The notes below the pieces were generated by a model. The model ran no database searches, was not told where the DNA came from, and worked only from the letters and a program-made list of their open reading frames with translations. Below are positions 7,600 to 15,450 of a stretch of DNA of 50,681 bases, one piece after another (positions within the stretch are counted from its first letter, which is position 1; every line of letters starts with the position of its first letter). The stretch lies in contig NZ_VCRN01000031.1 in the NCBI RefSeq assembly GCF_009849585.1, positions 1 through 50,681 on the forward strand. Direction: 5' to 3'. Origin of the DNA: Bacillus sp. ZZV12-4809 (GTDB taxonomy: Bacteria; Bacillota; Bacilli; Bacillales; Cytobacillaceae). Position numbers and translations under genes: made by a program.

Positions 7600-7925
7600 A
7601 AAAGTAATGAATACTATCAGGCTAAAAACCTGTCAATAGTGATCTATTAGTATATAAATGGTATTTGGGTAATGCGTCTGCCAATAAAGACAAAAATAGA
7701 CAGAAAGTTATATACCCATCTTAAGCAAGTATAAACCCTTTTAAATAGGGATATATGAAAATTTCTAAGCTGATTTTACTAGTTTCTAAGTCGATCGGTT
7801 GTGCAGGATTCAAGAATTTGTAAAATCTGTCCATAAATATTACGAAAAACCCTGTGTTATGATGATTGTGCAAGTCACACAGCACCACACAACAAAGAAA
7901 ACAAACACAGGGAGGATTTTTATAC

Positions 7926-8681
7926 ATGAATAAGAAAGTTATTTACTCAGTAGCAGCGGCAGCAGCTTTACTAGTATCAGCACCAGGAGCTAACCAGGCG
8001 GACGCAGCTTCAAATTGTCCTACTCCTGAACAAGCTAAAAAAATGGTAGTTTCTCAATCTGGTAACCTAAGCCAGGAGCAAATTAATAATATTCTTCAAA
8101 AATACCTTAAAAACTACAATATTAACTGGGATAATGTCCAAGTAAATAAACAGGAAGCACAAAAACCAGCAGAGCAAAAACCGGCAGCACCAGCACAAGC
8201 ACAGCAGCCAGCACAAGCTCCAGCACAGCAGCCGGCAAAAGCACAAGAAACAGCAAAAGCACCTGCAGAACAAACAAAAGAAGCTGCACCTGCATCTTCT
8301 GAAGTAAGTGCTTACGAGAAAAAAGTACTTGAATTAACTAACCAGGAACGTGCGAAAGCAGGAGTGCCTGCACTTAAATTGGACGAAGAACTAAGCAAAG
8401 TAGCTCGTGAAAAATCACGTGATATGCAATCAAAAGGATATTTTGACCATAACAGCCCAACTTACGGTTCACCATTTGATATGATGAAGCAATTCGGCAT
8501 CTCATACACTACAGCGGGCGAAAATATTGCTATGGGGCAAAAATCTCCTGAAGAAGTTGTACAAGCTTGGATGAATAGTGAAGGCCACCGTAAAAACATC
8601 ATGAATGCCAACTTTACTCACCTTGGTGTTGGCCATGTTGCTGACGGTAACTACTGGACACAAATGTTCATCGGGAAATAA
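7926..8681 (+). CDS. Secreted CAP/SCP-domain protein (YkwD-like)
   Basis: The product is 251 aa from ATG 7926, chosen because GGGAGGA lies just upstream. A signal peptide (about residues 1-28, ending ADAA) precedes a short domain, then an Ala/Pro/Gln/Lys-rich repetitive linker (roughly residues 75-125) typical of wall-spanning tethers, then a CAP domain with the conserved segments YFDHNSP, GENIAMG and GHRKNIMN...LGVG. The fold is that of YkwD-like extracellular proteins in Bacillus. Catalytic activity of the family in bacteria is unsettled. A WalR-type box upstream and strong terminator downstream make it a monocistronic wall-related gene. Confidence 0.88.
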   Translation: MNKKVIYSVAAAAALLVSAPGANQADAASNCPTPEQAKKMVVSQSGNLSQEQINNILQKYLKNYNINWDNVQVNKQEAQKPAEQKPAAPAQAQQPAQAPAQQPAKAQETAKAPAEQTKEAAPASSEVSAYEKKVLELTNQERAKAGVPALKLDEELSKVAREKSRDMQSKGYFDHNSPTYGSPFDMMKQFGISYTTAGENIAMGQKSPEEVVQAWMNSEGHRKNIMNANFTHLGVGHVADGNYWTQMFIGK

Positions 8682-8695
8682 TATTTGAATGAATA

Positions 8696-8724
8696 AAGGC
8701 AGCCTTTTTAGGCTGTCTTTTTTT
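8696..8724 (+). terminator. Terminator after the CAP gene
   Basis: GGCAGCCT pairs with AGGCTGTC across a short T loop, followed by seven T. Confidence 0.85.
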
Positions 8725-8851
8725 GTGATTTTTTGCCACTCGCCCGAGTTAATTTTCATTATAGTATTTACTTCCGGTCCATGTATGTATTCAATCATTC
8801 AATGGAACATTAGTAATGGCTGTTAAAAATGAAAAACAACAGGTGATGTAA

Positions 8852-9349
8852 ATGGAAATTAGAAAAGGAACAAAAGACGATTTAACGGAGATAATGAAAA
8901 TTGTCCAAAAAACAGTCAGCATTATGGAATCTGAGGGGAATGATCAATGGAACCGTACTTATCCCCGTGAACAGGATTTTCTGTCTGATGTGGAAGCAGG
9001 CAGTCTATACACTGCCATCTATGAAGGAAATGTCGCAGGTTCCATTACTGTCGATCAAATCCAGGCGGAGGAATATAAAAATGCCTCCTGGAGAAAAGAT
9101 GAGCCTTGCTTCGTTTTTCACCGTCTGGCCGTAGATCCGGAAATCAGAGGGGAAGGGATAGCGAGCAGATTAATTGAATTTGCTGAAAAACATGCAGTTA
9201 AGAACGGGATTCCGTATATGAGAACAGATACATACTCGCTGAATAAAAAGGCTCAAAAATTATTTGAAAAGAACGGCTATGTCAAAACAGGCACAATCTG
9301 GATGGATCGGGACAACCCATTTTACTGCTATGATAAGCTGCTTGATTAA
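8852..9349 (+). CDS. GNAT family N-acetyltransferase
   Basis: The 165-aa protein has the GNAT acetyl-CoA loop in LAVDPEIRGEGIASRLIEFAEKHA (about residues 91-114) and the C-terminal motif B region (NKKAQKLFEKNGY). Length and order are normal for single-domain GNATs of the YjcF/ribosomal-acetyltransferase-like group. Substrate unknown. ACAGGTGATG precedes the ATG. It is monocistronic and convergent with the Hsp20 pair. Confidence 0.85.
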   Translation: MEIRKGTKDDLTEIMKIVQKTVSIMESEGNDQWNRTYPREQDFLSDVEAGSLYTAIYEGNVAGSITVDQIQAEEYKNASWRKDEPCFVFHRLAVDPEIRGEGIASRLIEFAEKHAVKNGIPYMRTDTYSLNKKAQKLFEKNGYVKTGTIWMDRDNPFYCYDKLLD

Positions 9350-9358
9350 GGGTATTAT

Positions 9359-9844
9359 TCAACTCTGTACCTTAATAGGTATTTTTTCTTCTTCTTCAAA
9401 TAAGATGGGGAGAGAGATAGAAAGAATCCCATTCTCAAACGATGATTTTATCGAATTTTTATCAACAGGCATCGGGAGGGTCAGCACTTTTTCAAAAGCT
9501 CTGCTATGTCTTTCTTTCAGAAAATAGCGCAAGTGCTGCTGAAATGCTGAGCATGTTCCTTTAATGATAAGTTCATTTTGCACGAGAGATACTTTAATGT
9601 CATTTTTACATGCACCGGGGAGTTCTGCTTCAATTATGATATTTCCGTTATACTCATATACATCACAACGCGGATAAATGTCCTGACTGGATAGAAAACG
9701 ATTGATTTTTTCCTGCTCCAGCCCTGACAAAGAAAGTTTTTTATTATGATTGGAAACTTCAGGTGAGATAAGTTTTTCCCAGAAATCCTGATCTTGATAT
9801 TGTGCGGACATTTTGATTAACTCTTTCCATTTTTCCAGTTCCAA
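9359..9844 (-). CDS. Hsp20/alpha-crystallin-like protein (second of a pair)
   Basis: Residues about 55-150 of this 161-aa protein carry an alpha-crystallin domain: DVYEYNGNIIIEAELPGACKNDIKVSLVQNELIIKG, then a strand-rich region and the signature FENGILSISLP. The N-terminal 50 residues are non-conserved, as usual in small heat-shock proteins. It lies 13 bases downstream of a second Hsp20-like gene and is expected to be co-transcribed. In Bacillus, pairs like this include spore-coat-associated CotM/CotP/GerT relatives, so a spore role is possible. A GGAGGG precedes the start. Confidence 0.8.
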   Translation of the reverse strand: MELEKWKELIKMSAQYQDQDFWEKLISPEVSNHNKKLSLSGLEQEKINRFLSSQDIYPRCDVYEYNGNIIIEAELPGACKNDIKVSLVQNELIIKGTCSAFQQHLRYFLKERHSRAFEKVLTLPMPVDKNSIKSSFENGILSISLPILFEEEEKIPIKVQS

Positions 9845-9857
9845 AATGAGCCCTCCT

Positions 9858-10337
9858 TTATAATATTTCTGTTACATCAATTTCTGAAAACTGCATGTCA
9901 ATGTTTTTAGGAATTTTTATCTCCATATACCCTTCCTTACAGCTGGCTGATGATCCTTTTTTCCTGACAATTGCAGGGAGGGTTATGATATGCTTATCGT
10001 CTTTACCGGGAATGTGTTCAATGATCATTTGGTTAGATGTGTGGTAAAGTTTCATTTCTTTTAACCAATCATCATTTTTTACAGGGAATCTTACAAAAAC
10101 GTAATCATGAGTTTCAAAGACGGATGCATTCAGCGGTTCAGAACCTGGCTGGCCAGCTCCAGGGGCTGCTGTATGAAAACCTTTCATAAAATCATGAGTT
10201 CCGTTCATCCCATGCATACTTTGAGGGAACATCTGCCCCATAATACTTCTTACATATTTATCAATATCCTCCGGTTTCATTTGATGGGGAGGATTTTTCA
10301 TATCTTTATTAAATGGAAAAAGGTTCCATGGAAACAT
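9858..10337 (-). CDS. Hsp20-like protein, possibly GerT/CotM-type spore protein
   Basis: The start is taken at the minus-strand ATG at 10337, with GGAAAGGATGAGAAGG just upstream; a TTG at 10367 would add ten residues. The 159-aa product opens MFPWNLFPFNK, has a Met/His/Pro/Gly-rich middle (about residues 35-70) and a C-terminal half with alpha-crystallin-like strands (ASVFETHDYVFVRFPV ... YMEIKIPKN). The low conservation and rich N-terminus resemble GerT and CotM relatives in Bacillus spores. First gene of the two-gene hsp20 unit. Confidence 0.65.
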   Translation of the reverse strand: MFPWNLFPFNKDMKNPPHQMKPEDIDKYVRSIMGQMFPQSMHGMNGTHDFMKGFHTAAPGAGQPGSEPLNASVFETHDYVFVRFPVKNDDWLKEMKLYHTSNQMIIEHIPGKDDKHIITLPAIVRKKGSSASCKEGYMEIKIPKNIDMQFSEIDVTEIL

Positions 10338-10544
10338 CCTTCTCATCCTTTCCTGAAAAACTGCCAATGAAGCTGATGGTTCATCACTAAGCCATATATT
10401 CTATGCAGATAATTGCCTATCCGTTAATGTTCCGCCTTTGGCAGAAGAGGAAATAACTTCTTATTATTTGCAATAATTCAATGTAATTACTACTATATTG
10501 GTATTGGAGTATATAAAAATTATTAAATACTGAGGGGTAATTTT

Positions 10545-11318
10545 GTGAGAAATAAAGCAGCTTTAATCACGGGGGGAGCAACAGGAATCGGAAAAAGAAC
10601 CGCGTTCATGCTTGCCGCTAAAGGCATTGATCTGGTGATTAATTACCGCAGCAGTCAAAAGGAAGCTGTCTCATTATGCGGGGAACTGTCCGGCAAATAT
10701 GGAACCAGGAACATTGCTTTGCAGGGAGATATTTCTATAACGGATGATTGTGTAATGATGGCTGAAGCTGCTTTAAATGAATTTCCGGTCATCGATATCC
10801 TCATTCATAATGCCGGACCTTACGTACATGAACGAAAAGAGATGCTGGATTACACCTTCGAACAATGGAATTACCTGATTAATGGCAATTTAAATGCGGT
10901 ATTTTATTTGTCAAAGTTGTTTATCCCGAAAATGCGGGAAACTGGATGGGGAAGAATCATAACGATTGGGTTTGATCGCGTAGAATATTCTTCAGGATGG
11001 GTATATCGTTCTGCTTTTGCCGCTGCCAAAACAGGTGCTGCGTCATTAACGAAATCGATTGCATTGGAAGAGTCCGGGAATGGCATTACCGCTAATATGG
11101 TTTGCCCAGGAGATATTACGGGTGAATGGAAGGAAAAAAATATCGAAGAAGCGGCAGGTGCTTATGAAAGTGCATCACCAGTCGGAAGGCCGGGAACTGG
11201 TGAAGATATTGCCCGTGTAATCAGCTTTTTAACCGATGAAAAATCCGACTTTATCACTGGCAGTATAATCCCGGTTACAGGAGGGAAAGACGTTCTCGGC
11301 AAAATTTATCAGGAATGA
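10545..11318 (+). CDS. SDR-family protein with altered catalytic residues
   Basis: The 257-aa protein has the SDR cofactor motif TGGATGIG (residues 9-16), NAG in IHNAG and the expected length for FabG-like reductases. The active site is unusual. FabG has IGS...Y-AAAK, while here the sequence reads IITIGF and SAFAAAK, so the catalytic Ser and Tyr positions are both Phe and only Lys remains. Nearby Tyr residues (EYSSGWVY) are out of register by the usual YxxxK spacing. The GTG start has GAGGGGT upstream. It stands alone, ending in a shared terminator. It may be non-catalytic or use another residue; identification as SDR is firm. Confidence 0.82.
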   Translation: MRNKAALITGGATGIGKRTAFMLAAKGIDLVINYRSSQKEAVSLCGELSGKYGTRNIALQGDISITDDCVMMAEAALNEFPVIDILIHNAGPYVHERKEMLDYTFEQWNYLINGNLNAVFYLSKLFIPKMRETGWGRIITIGFDRVEYSSGWVYRSAFAAAKTGAASLTKSIALEESGNGITANMVCPGDITGEWKEKNIEEAAGAYESASPVGRPGTGEDIARVISFLTDEKSDFITGSIIPVTGGKDVLGKIYQE

Positions 11319-11323
11319 AAATG

Positions 11324-11357
11324 AAAAGGCAGAAGAACCGTGTTCTTCCGCCTTTTT
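11324..11357. terminator. Bidirectional terminator between SDR and MATE genes
   Basis: AAAAGGCAGAAGAAC pairs with GTTCTTCCGCCTTTTT around a 3-base loop. Confidence 0.85.
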
Positions 11358-11360
11358 ATA

Positions 11361-12728
11361 TTACTTCGCTTTCATATATGCCGGGTATTTCCTCTTTTGC
11401 AGATTGATCAGGCGGGCTGTTAAAGTTATGGCTCCGGCTGCAAGCCCCGTAATTAAGCCGATCCAATATCCATATGCTCCCCAGTCTGTATGATTGGCCA
11501 GATAATAGCCAAATGGCAGCCCGATGATCCAATAAGAAATAAGGGACATCATAAAGGTGACATTTACGTCCTTATACCCGCGCAGCGCCCCCTGGACAGG
11601 TGCCTGAATAGCATCTGACAGCTGAAAGAACATAGCATATACAAGAAAAGCAGCTGTTAATTGTAATACTTTTTCGTCTTTTGTGTAAATAGATGCCACT
11701 TCCCTTGGGAAAGCCAGAAGGATAGCTGCACAAATTAAAGCCATAAAAACAGCAATGCCGACACCAATCCAGCTGTACTCCTTAGCATCCCTGAATCTGG
11801 AAGCCCCTGCTTCAAAGCCCACAACTATTGTTAATGCCATTGAGATGCTGAGAGGAATCATATAAAGAAGTGATGCGAAATTTAGGGCAATCTGGTGAGC
11901 TGCGATAACAGCTGTTTCGAAAGTGCTCATTAATAAAGTCACTGCTGAGAAAATGCTTGTTTCGAAAAAAATAGATAAGCCGATGGGAATCCCGATTAGC
12001 AGGATTTCCTTCCATTTGCCGAAAGAAACAGCATGTATTTTCCTGAAAACTCCATAAGTCGAGAATGGTGAATGTTTATGAATAATATAAAACGAAATGA
12101 GCATGATCAGCCAGTAAGTAATAGCTGAAGCATACCCTGCACCTGCTCCTCCAAGTTCCGGGAATCCAAATTCGCCATAAATAAGGATATAGTTAAACAC
12201 AGCATTGATCGGCAATGAAAGAAGCGTAATGATCATGCTGACCCTGGTCTTTCCAAGAGCATCAATAAATGAACGCAAAACATTGTAGACAAACAGGGGA
12301 ATCAACCCTGTGCTTAAGGCTGCCAGGTAGTTAAAAGCTGTATCCTGAACCCTGTTTTCTAAATTCATTCCACTTAAGATTGGATTTAAGGAGAGTGCTC
12401 CCCCGGCAAATACAATGACAGCCATAATAATGGAAAGATAAACACCCTGAATAACAGAAAATGCAACTTCCTCACTTTGTTTCTTTGCTCCCACGAGATG
12501 GGACACGATCGGTGTAACAGCAAGGAGAATGCCGCTGAGACCTGTGAACACAGGTACCCAAAGGGAGGAGCCAATCGCTACACCTGCCAGGTCCTCAGAA
12601 TTATAGCGGCCAGTCATTAATGTATCAAGAAAAGTCATGGAGTACATTGCCAGCTGGGTTATTAAAATAGGGATTAAAATCACCAGCAGCATATGCAGCT
12701 TTTGTTTTTTGCTATACGTTTGATTCAT
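11361..12728 (-). CDS. MATE-family multidrug/toxin exporter
   Basis: The 455-aa protein is strongly hydrophobic with about 12 predicted membrane segments in two similar halves, as in NorM-type MATE transporters that exchange drugs or metabolites for Na+ or H+. Typical segments include YSMTFLDTLMTGRYNSEDLAGVAIG near the N-terminus and the matching region in the second half (SIFFETSIFSAVTLLMS). The start at 12728 follows an AAAGAGGAAATA site. No regulator lies next to it. Substrate unknown. Confidence 0.9.
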   Translation of the reverse strand: MNQTYSKKQKLHMLLVILIPILITQLAMYSMTFLDTLMTGRYNSEDLAGVAIGSSLWVPVFTGLSGILLAVTPIVSHLVGAKKQSEEVAFSVIQGVYLSIIMAVIVFAGGALSLNPILSGMNLENRVQDTAFNYLAALSTGLIPLFVYNVLRSFIDALGKTRVSMIITLLSLPINAVFNYILIYGEFGFPELGGAGAGYASAITYWLIMLISFYIIHKHSPFSTYGVFRKIHAVSFGKWKEILLIGIPIGLSIFFETSIFSAVTLLMSTFETAVIAAHQIALNFASLLYMIPLSISMALTIVVGFEAGASRFRDAKEYSWIGVGIAVFMALICAAILLAFPREVASIYTKDEKVLQLTAAFLVYAMFFQLSDAIQAPVQGALRGYKDVNVTFMMSLISYWIIGLPFGYYLANHTDWGAYGYWIGLITGLAAGAITLTARLINLQKRKYPAYMKAK

Positions 12729-12879
12729 GTATTATTTCCTCTTTCTTTAAAGTGACTAAAGAATTATATCATATTGAAAGAAATGGGGCGCATTCCCGGC
12801 TTGTTCCTGCATATTGCAGGACGATATTTTTCAATTATGTGAACTTTTGTATAATAAGGAATAAAAATCCTTCCATAGG

Positions 12880-12915
12880 CGAGTATAGAAGTTAAAGACA
12901 GCCAATTTATACTCG
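12880..12915 (+). promoter_or_regulatory. Hairpin leader ahead of a small ORF
   Basis: CGAGTATA (12880-12887) pairs perfectly with TATACTCG (12908-12915), ending five bases before the GAAGGAGG ribosome binding site of the 52-aa ORF. TATAAT near 12850 could be its -10 element. Confidence 0.4.
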
Positions 12916-12934
12916 GCTTGAAGGAGGCATAACC

Positions 12935-13093
12935 ATGAGTTTTAATACAAATAGGATAAATCCGAATCAAACTCAAGTTTCATTCAAAGACGGGCGTTTT
13001 GAAACCCTTACCAACGAAGAACTGGAACAATTGCTGGCACAGCATGGAATCAGAGAAAAAACAGATGAACCGGAATCAAATCTTATCAATTGA
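12935..13093 (+). CDS. 52-aa hypothetical small protein
   Basis: An ATG preceded by a near-ideal GAAGGAGG site at 8-base spacing opens a 52-codon frame (MSFNTNRINPNQTQVSF ... EPESNLIN) ended by TGA and followed at once by a hairpin. The product is polar, Asn/Gln/Glu-rich, without membrane segment, and contains a short helical stretch LTNEELEQLLAQHG. The strong ribosome binding site, own leader hairpin and terminator make it a likely real gene. No family recognised. Confidence 0.65.
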   Translation: MSFNTNRINPNQTQVSFKDGRFETLTNEELEQLLAQHGIREKTDEPESNLIN

Positions 13094-13096
13094 AAA

Positions 13097-13124
13097 AAAG
13101 CACCTGCTTGAATGCAAGTGCTTT
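13097..13124 (+). terminator. Hairpin after the 52-aa ORF
   Basis: AAAGCACCTGC pairs with GCAAGTGCTTT across a 6-base loop; the T tract is short. Confidence 0.55.
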
Positions 13125-13227
13125 GCGTATTTATTATAGAGTTCAAAATTTTTACTTCGTCAGTATCCAGCTCCTGCAGCCAGTTCCATTGAGGTGCCGT
13201 GGGTGGGCAAGATGCTTGCACTTTCTG

Positions 13228-13788
13228 TTAAGCCTCCAGTAATTGGGACGATTCTTGGGCTGCTGCTCCATGGCGCATCACATGAAGAGTATATAAATCT
13301 TTTGGGATCTCATATAAATTATAAATATCACCATTAGCATTCAGCTGATCATAAACAGACTTTCTTGTTTCATTTGCAAGAATGACATAAGGAAGTTTTT
13401 CTGCAGCTTTTTGCGAACGGATATTTTCCTTGCGGATCCGCATAAAGATCGTTTCAATGCCAGTTTCGAAAAAGAGCTCTTCAAAGAAAGAATCTTTTGC
13501 TAACTTGTTATACCCCTTGCCATGATAAGGCTTTCCAAGCCATGTGCCGAGGAAGCCGGCATTGTCCTGGATGTCATACAAATTAATCGTCCCAATCGGA
13601 GCGCCCCATTCATCAAGAATTGTTCGTGAAATCAATTCACCGCGCTCTTCGGATTCGATTGTCTGCTTTGTAACAAAAATAAATTCATCATAACAATTGG
13701 CTTTTTGGCGAACAAAAGGGAAGACATCAGGGTGCGTCATCAAATCAAATAAAGCATGGCAGTCGTGAAGATCACGTTTCTTGAGCAT
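13228..13788 (-). CDS. GNAT family N-acetyltransferase with structured leader
   Basis: This 186-aa protein resembles the RimJ/RimL-like acetyltransferase fold: LFDLMTHPDVFPFV at the N-terminus, IGTINLYDI, and the acetyl-CoA loop LGKPYHGKGYNKLAKDSFFE (about residues 85-105), then IRKENIRSQKAAEKLPY. The start ATG at 13788 has a strong GGAGGG site that lies inside a small hairpin (CCCTC paired with GAGGG). The unusual leader upstream (13796-13933) suggests regulated expression. Substrate unknown. Confidence 0.82.
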   Translation of the reverse strand: MLKKRDLHDCHALFDLMTHPDVFPFVRQKANCYDEFIFVTKQTIESEERGELISRTILDEWGAPIGTINLYDIQDNAGFLGTWLGKPYHGKGYNKLAKDSFFEELFFETGIETIFMRIRKENIRSQKAAEKLPYVILANETRKSVYDQLNANGDIYNLYEIPKDLYTLHVMRHGAAAQESSQLLEA

Positions 13789-13795
13789 AGGTTAT

Positions 13796-13933
13796 CCCTC
13801 CAATTGAGGGCAGTCCTACTCCATGCCAAATAGAGCCTTCGGTCCACCCTCGAAATTTTTTATTATGCTGCTAAAAAATTTCGGGGTGGGAATCGAACCC
13901 ACTAGAACCAGATAACTGGTGGCGCACCATTTG
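13796..13933 (-). ncRNA. Structured mRNA leader: T-arm-like hairpin, 19-bp stem, T-box-like string, sequestered RBS
   Basis: On the minus strand, in 5'-3' order, there is a GGC...GCC hairpin and CCAG-TTAT-CTGG, then GTGGG-TTCGATT-CCCAC (13886-13902), identical in form to a tRNA T-arm. The CCCAC side also forms the far end of a 19-bp stem (13844-13862 with 13872-13890, one G-U). GAGGGTGGACCG follows, one base short of the T-box consensus AGGGTGGNACCG, and then CCCTC-AATTG-GAGGG, which covers the ribosome binding site of the GNAT gene. No U tract follows the long stem, so translational control is more likely than termination. The leader function is inferred. Confidence 0.45.
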
Positions 13934-14100
13934 CCTTCCCTATTCTATCGTTTCCGATATTTGATTGTAATCCTAAAGAAGCAAAAATTTTCACTTCACT
14001 TTAGGTATAATACTAAAAAAAATTCAAAAAGGAAATAGGTTTTTTAATTATTTTTTTTACGATTTAAAGCCAAAAAACACCAGCGATATTCGACAATATT

Positions 14101-15222
14101 CTACGATTCTCTGTACACAAAATGGCCGCCTATCATGGTCCATTTTGGCTTGGCAAGAAAGTGGAATGGGTGATGATTCCATAAAACTAAATCAGCGTCT
14201 TTTCCTTCCTCGATGCTTCCCAGCTGATGATCAATTCTTAGGTTTCTTGCCGGCAGAATGGTGATTCCTTCTAAGGCTTTTTGCTCGGAAAGACCTTCCC
14301 GGACTGCAATAGCTGCACACATATTTAAATATTGTACAGGGGTGTATGGATGATCTGTAGTGATGGAGACTTCCACTCCATGCTCGGTCAGCTGCTGATA
14401 CGTTTTCCAGGTTTTGTTTTTCAATTCAACCTTCGATCTTCTTGTCAGAGTAGGGCCCACTGAGACCTTTAAATTCAACCCTTCTAATTCGTCCGCAATT
14501 AAATGGCCTTCTGTACAATGTTCGATTCGAAGGTCGAGATTGAATTCTTCTGCAAAGCGGATGGCAGAAATGATATCATCGGCCCTGTGTGCATGTATTC
14601 TTACAGGAATTTCTCTTTTAAGTGCTTTAACAAGCGGTGCAAATCTTAAAGAGTCAGGATTATCACATTGTAAAGCCTCATAAAAGGCTTCCCTCAGCAT
14701 CCCCATTATCCCCATTCTTGTAATGGAATCCTTGTTGCCATGACTGTGAATCCGTTTTGGATTTTCACCAAGGGCAATCTTAAGCCCTGCTGTTTCCTGA
14801 ATAATCATCTTGCTAATATTTTTCCCTGAAGTCTTAATAACAGAAGTTGTTCCTCCAATAACATTAGCACTTCCCGGCATGATGTGGGCAGTTGTTATGC
14901 CGTACTTCACTGCATCAGCAAAAGCGGGATCTAAAGGGTATACTCCATCCATCGCCCGGATATGAGGGCTTAAAGGTTCAATTGTTTCATTGGCATCGTT
15001 GCCTGCCCAGCCTGTGCCTTCATCATATAGACCCAAATGGGTATGGACATCAATGAAACCGGGAAGCAGGTGGTGGCTGTGGCAGTCAATAATTTTTACA
15101 TTTGAATCAGACTTTAAGTTCTTGCCTGTTTTTAGGATTTTTCCTTTTTCAACTATTAAATCCCCATGGAAGGTGGGGGATGTGACAGGATAAATGAGTG
15201 CATTTTTTAATAGAATTTTCAT
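14101..15222 (-). CDS. Amidohydrolase-family metalloenzyme
   Basis: The 373-aa protein shows the amidohydrolase TIM-barrel layout: N-terminal beta-sandwich residues, metal-binding HTHLG (about residues 60-64) inside LPGFIDVHTHLG, HAHR near 213, HCTEG near 236, and the catalytic Asp in TTDHPYTP near 293. The C-terminal segment GSIEEGKDADLVLWNHHPF is typical of imidazolonepropionase/dihydroorotase-type members. The substrate is unknown. It is monocistronic and read toward the GNAT leader; no clear terminator was seen between 13934 and 14100. Confidence 0.88.
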   Translation of the reverse strand: MKILLKNALIYPVTSPTFHGDLIVEKGKILKTGKNLKSDSNVKIIDCHSHHLLPGFIDVHTHLGLYDEGTGWAGNDANETIEPLSPHIRAMDGVYPLDPAFADAVKYGITTAHIMPGSANVIGGTTSVIKTSGKNISKMIIQETAGLKIALGENPKRIHSHGNKDSITRMGIMGMLREAFYEALQCDNPDSLRFAPLVKALKREIPVRIHAHRADDIISAIRFAEEFNLDLRIEHCTEGHLIADELEGLNLKVSVGPTLTRRSKVELKNKTWKTYQQLTEHGVEVSITTDHPYTPVQYLNMCAAIAVREGLSEQKALEGITILPARNLRIDHQLGSIEEGKDADLVLWNHHPFHFLAKPKWTMIGGHFVYRES

Positions 15223-15314
15223 AAATAATATCTTCCTTTGATTCTAGATATTTGCTTTATTTTACAAAAATGGAAAGGAAGTGTGAACAGTTTTTAAATT
15301 GAAAAAATTAAAAA

Positions 15315-15362
15315 GCTACTTTCGGAGTTACTGTCAGTCTTGAGCGGAAATTAACACACAAC
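15315..15362. repeat. Probable relic of a Bacillaceae intergenic repeat
   Basis: CTTGAGCGGAAATTAACA resembles the end of the dispersed repeat better preserved at 49127-49235 (there ...CTTGACCCGAAAATCAAC). Only the end is recognisable. The rest of the 228-bp gap 15223-15450 is A/T rich and otherwise holds only the terminator at 15404. Confidence 0.3.
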
Positions 15363-15403
15363 ATTATTAGGGGAAAAACACAATTTCTAAAAAATGAGCC
15401 AAT

Positions 15404-15435
15404 AAAAAAGTGTAAAATTAGCATTCTACACTTTT
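15404..15435 (-). terminator. Terminator of the uppP-dedA unit
   Basis: AAAAGTGTA and TACACTTTT pair perfectly (9 bp); the minus strand continues with a T tract. Confidence 0.8.
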
Positions 15436-15450
15436 GGTGGATATACTGAT

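Noticed and set aside
8067..8273. Cys/Leu-rich minus-strand frame
   Set aside because: It is the antisense shadow of the Gln/Ala/Pro-rich linker of the CAP protein.
9349..9395. Bidirectional terminator between the GNAT and Hsp20 genes
   Set aside because: TTAAGGGTA/TACCTTAA can pair, but with a bulge and an interrupted T run; it was too weak to list as a feature.
13886..13902. tRNA gene on the minus strand
   Set aside because: Only the T-arm is canonical. No acceptor stem can be paired and the anticodon arm has a 4-base loop, so it is not an intact tRNA.
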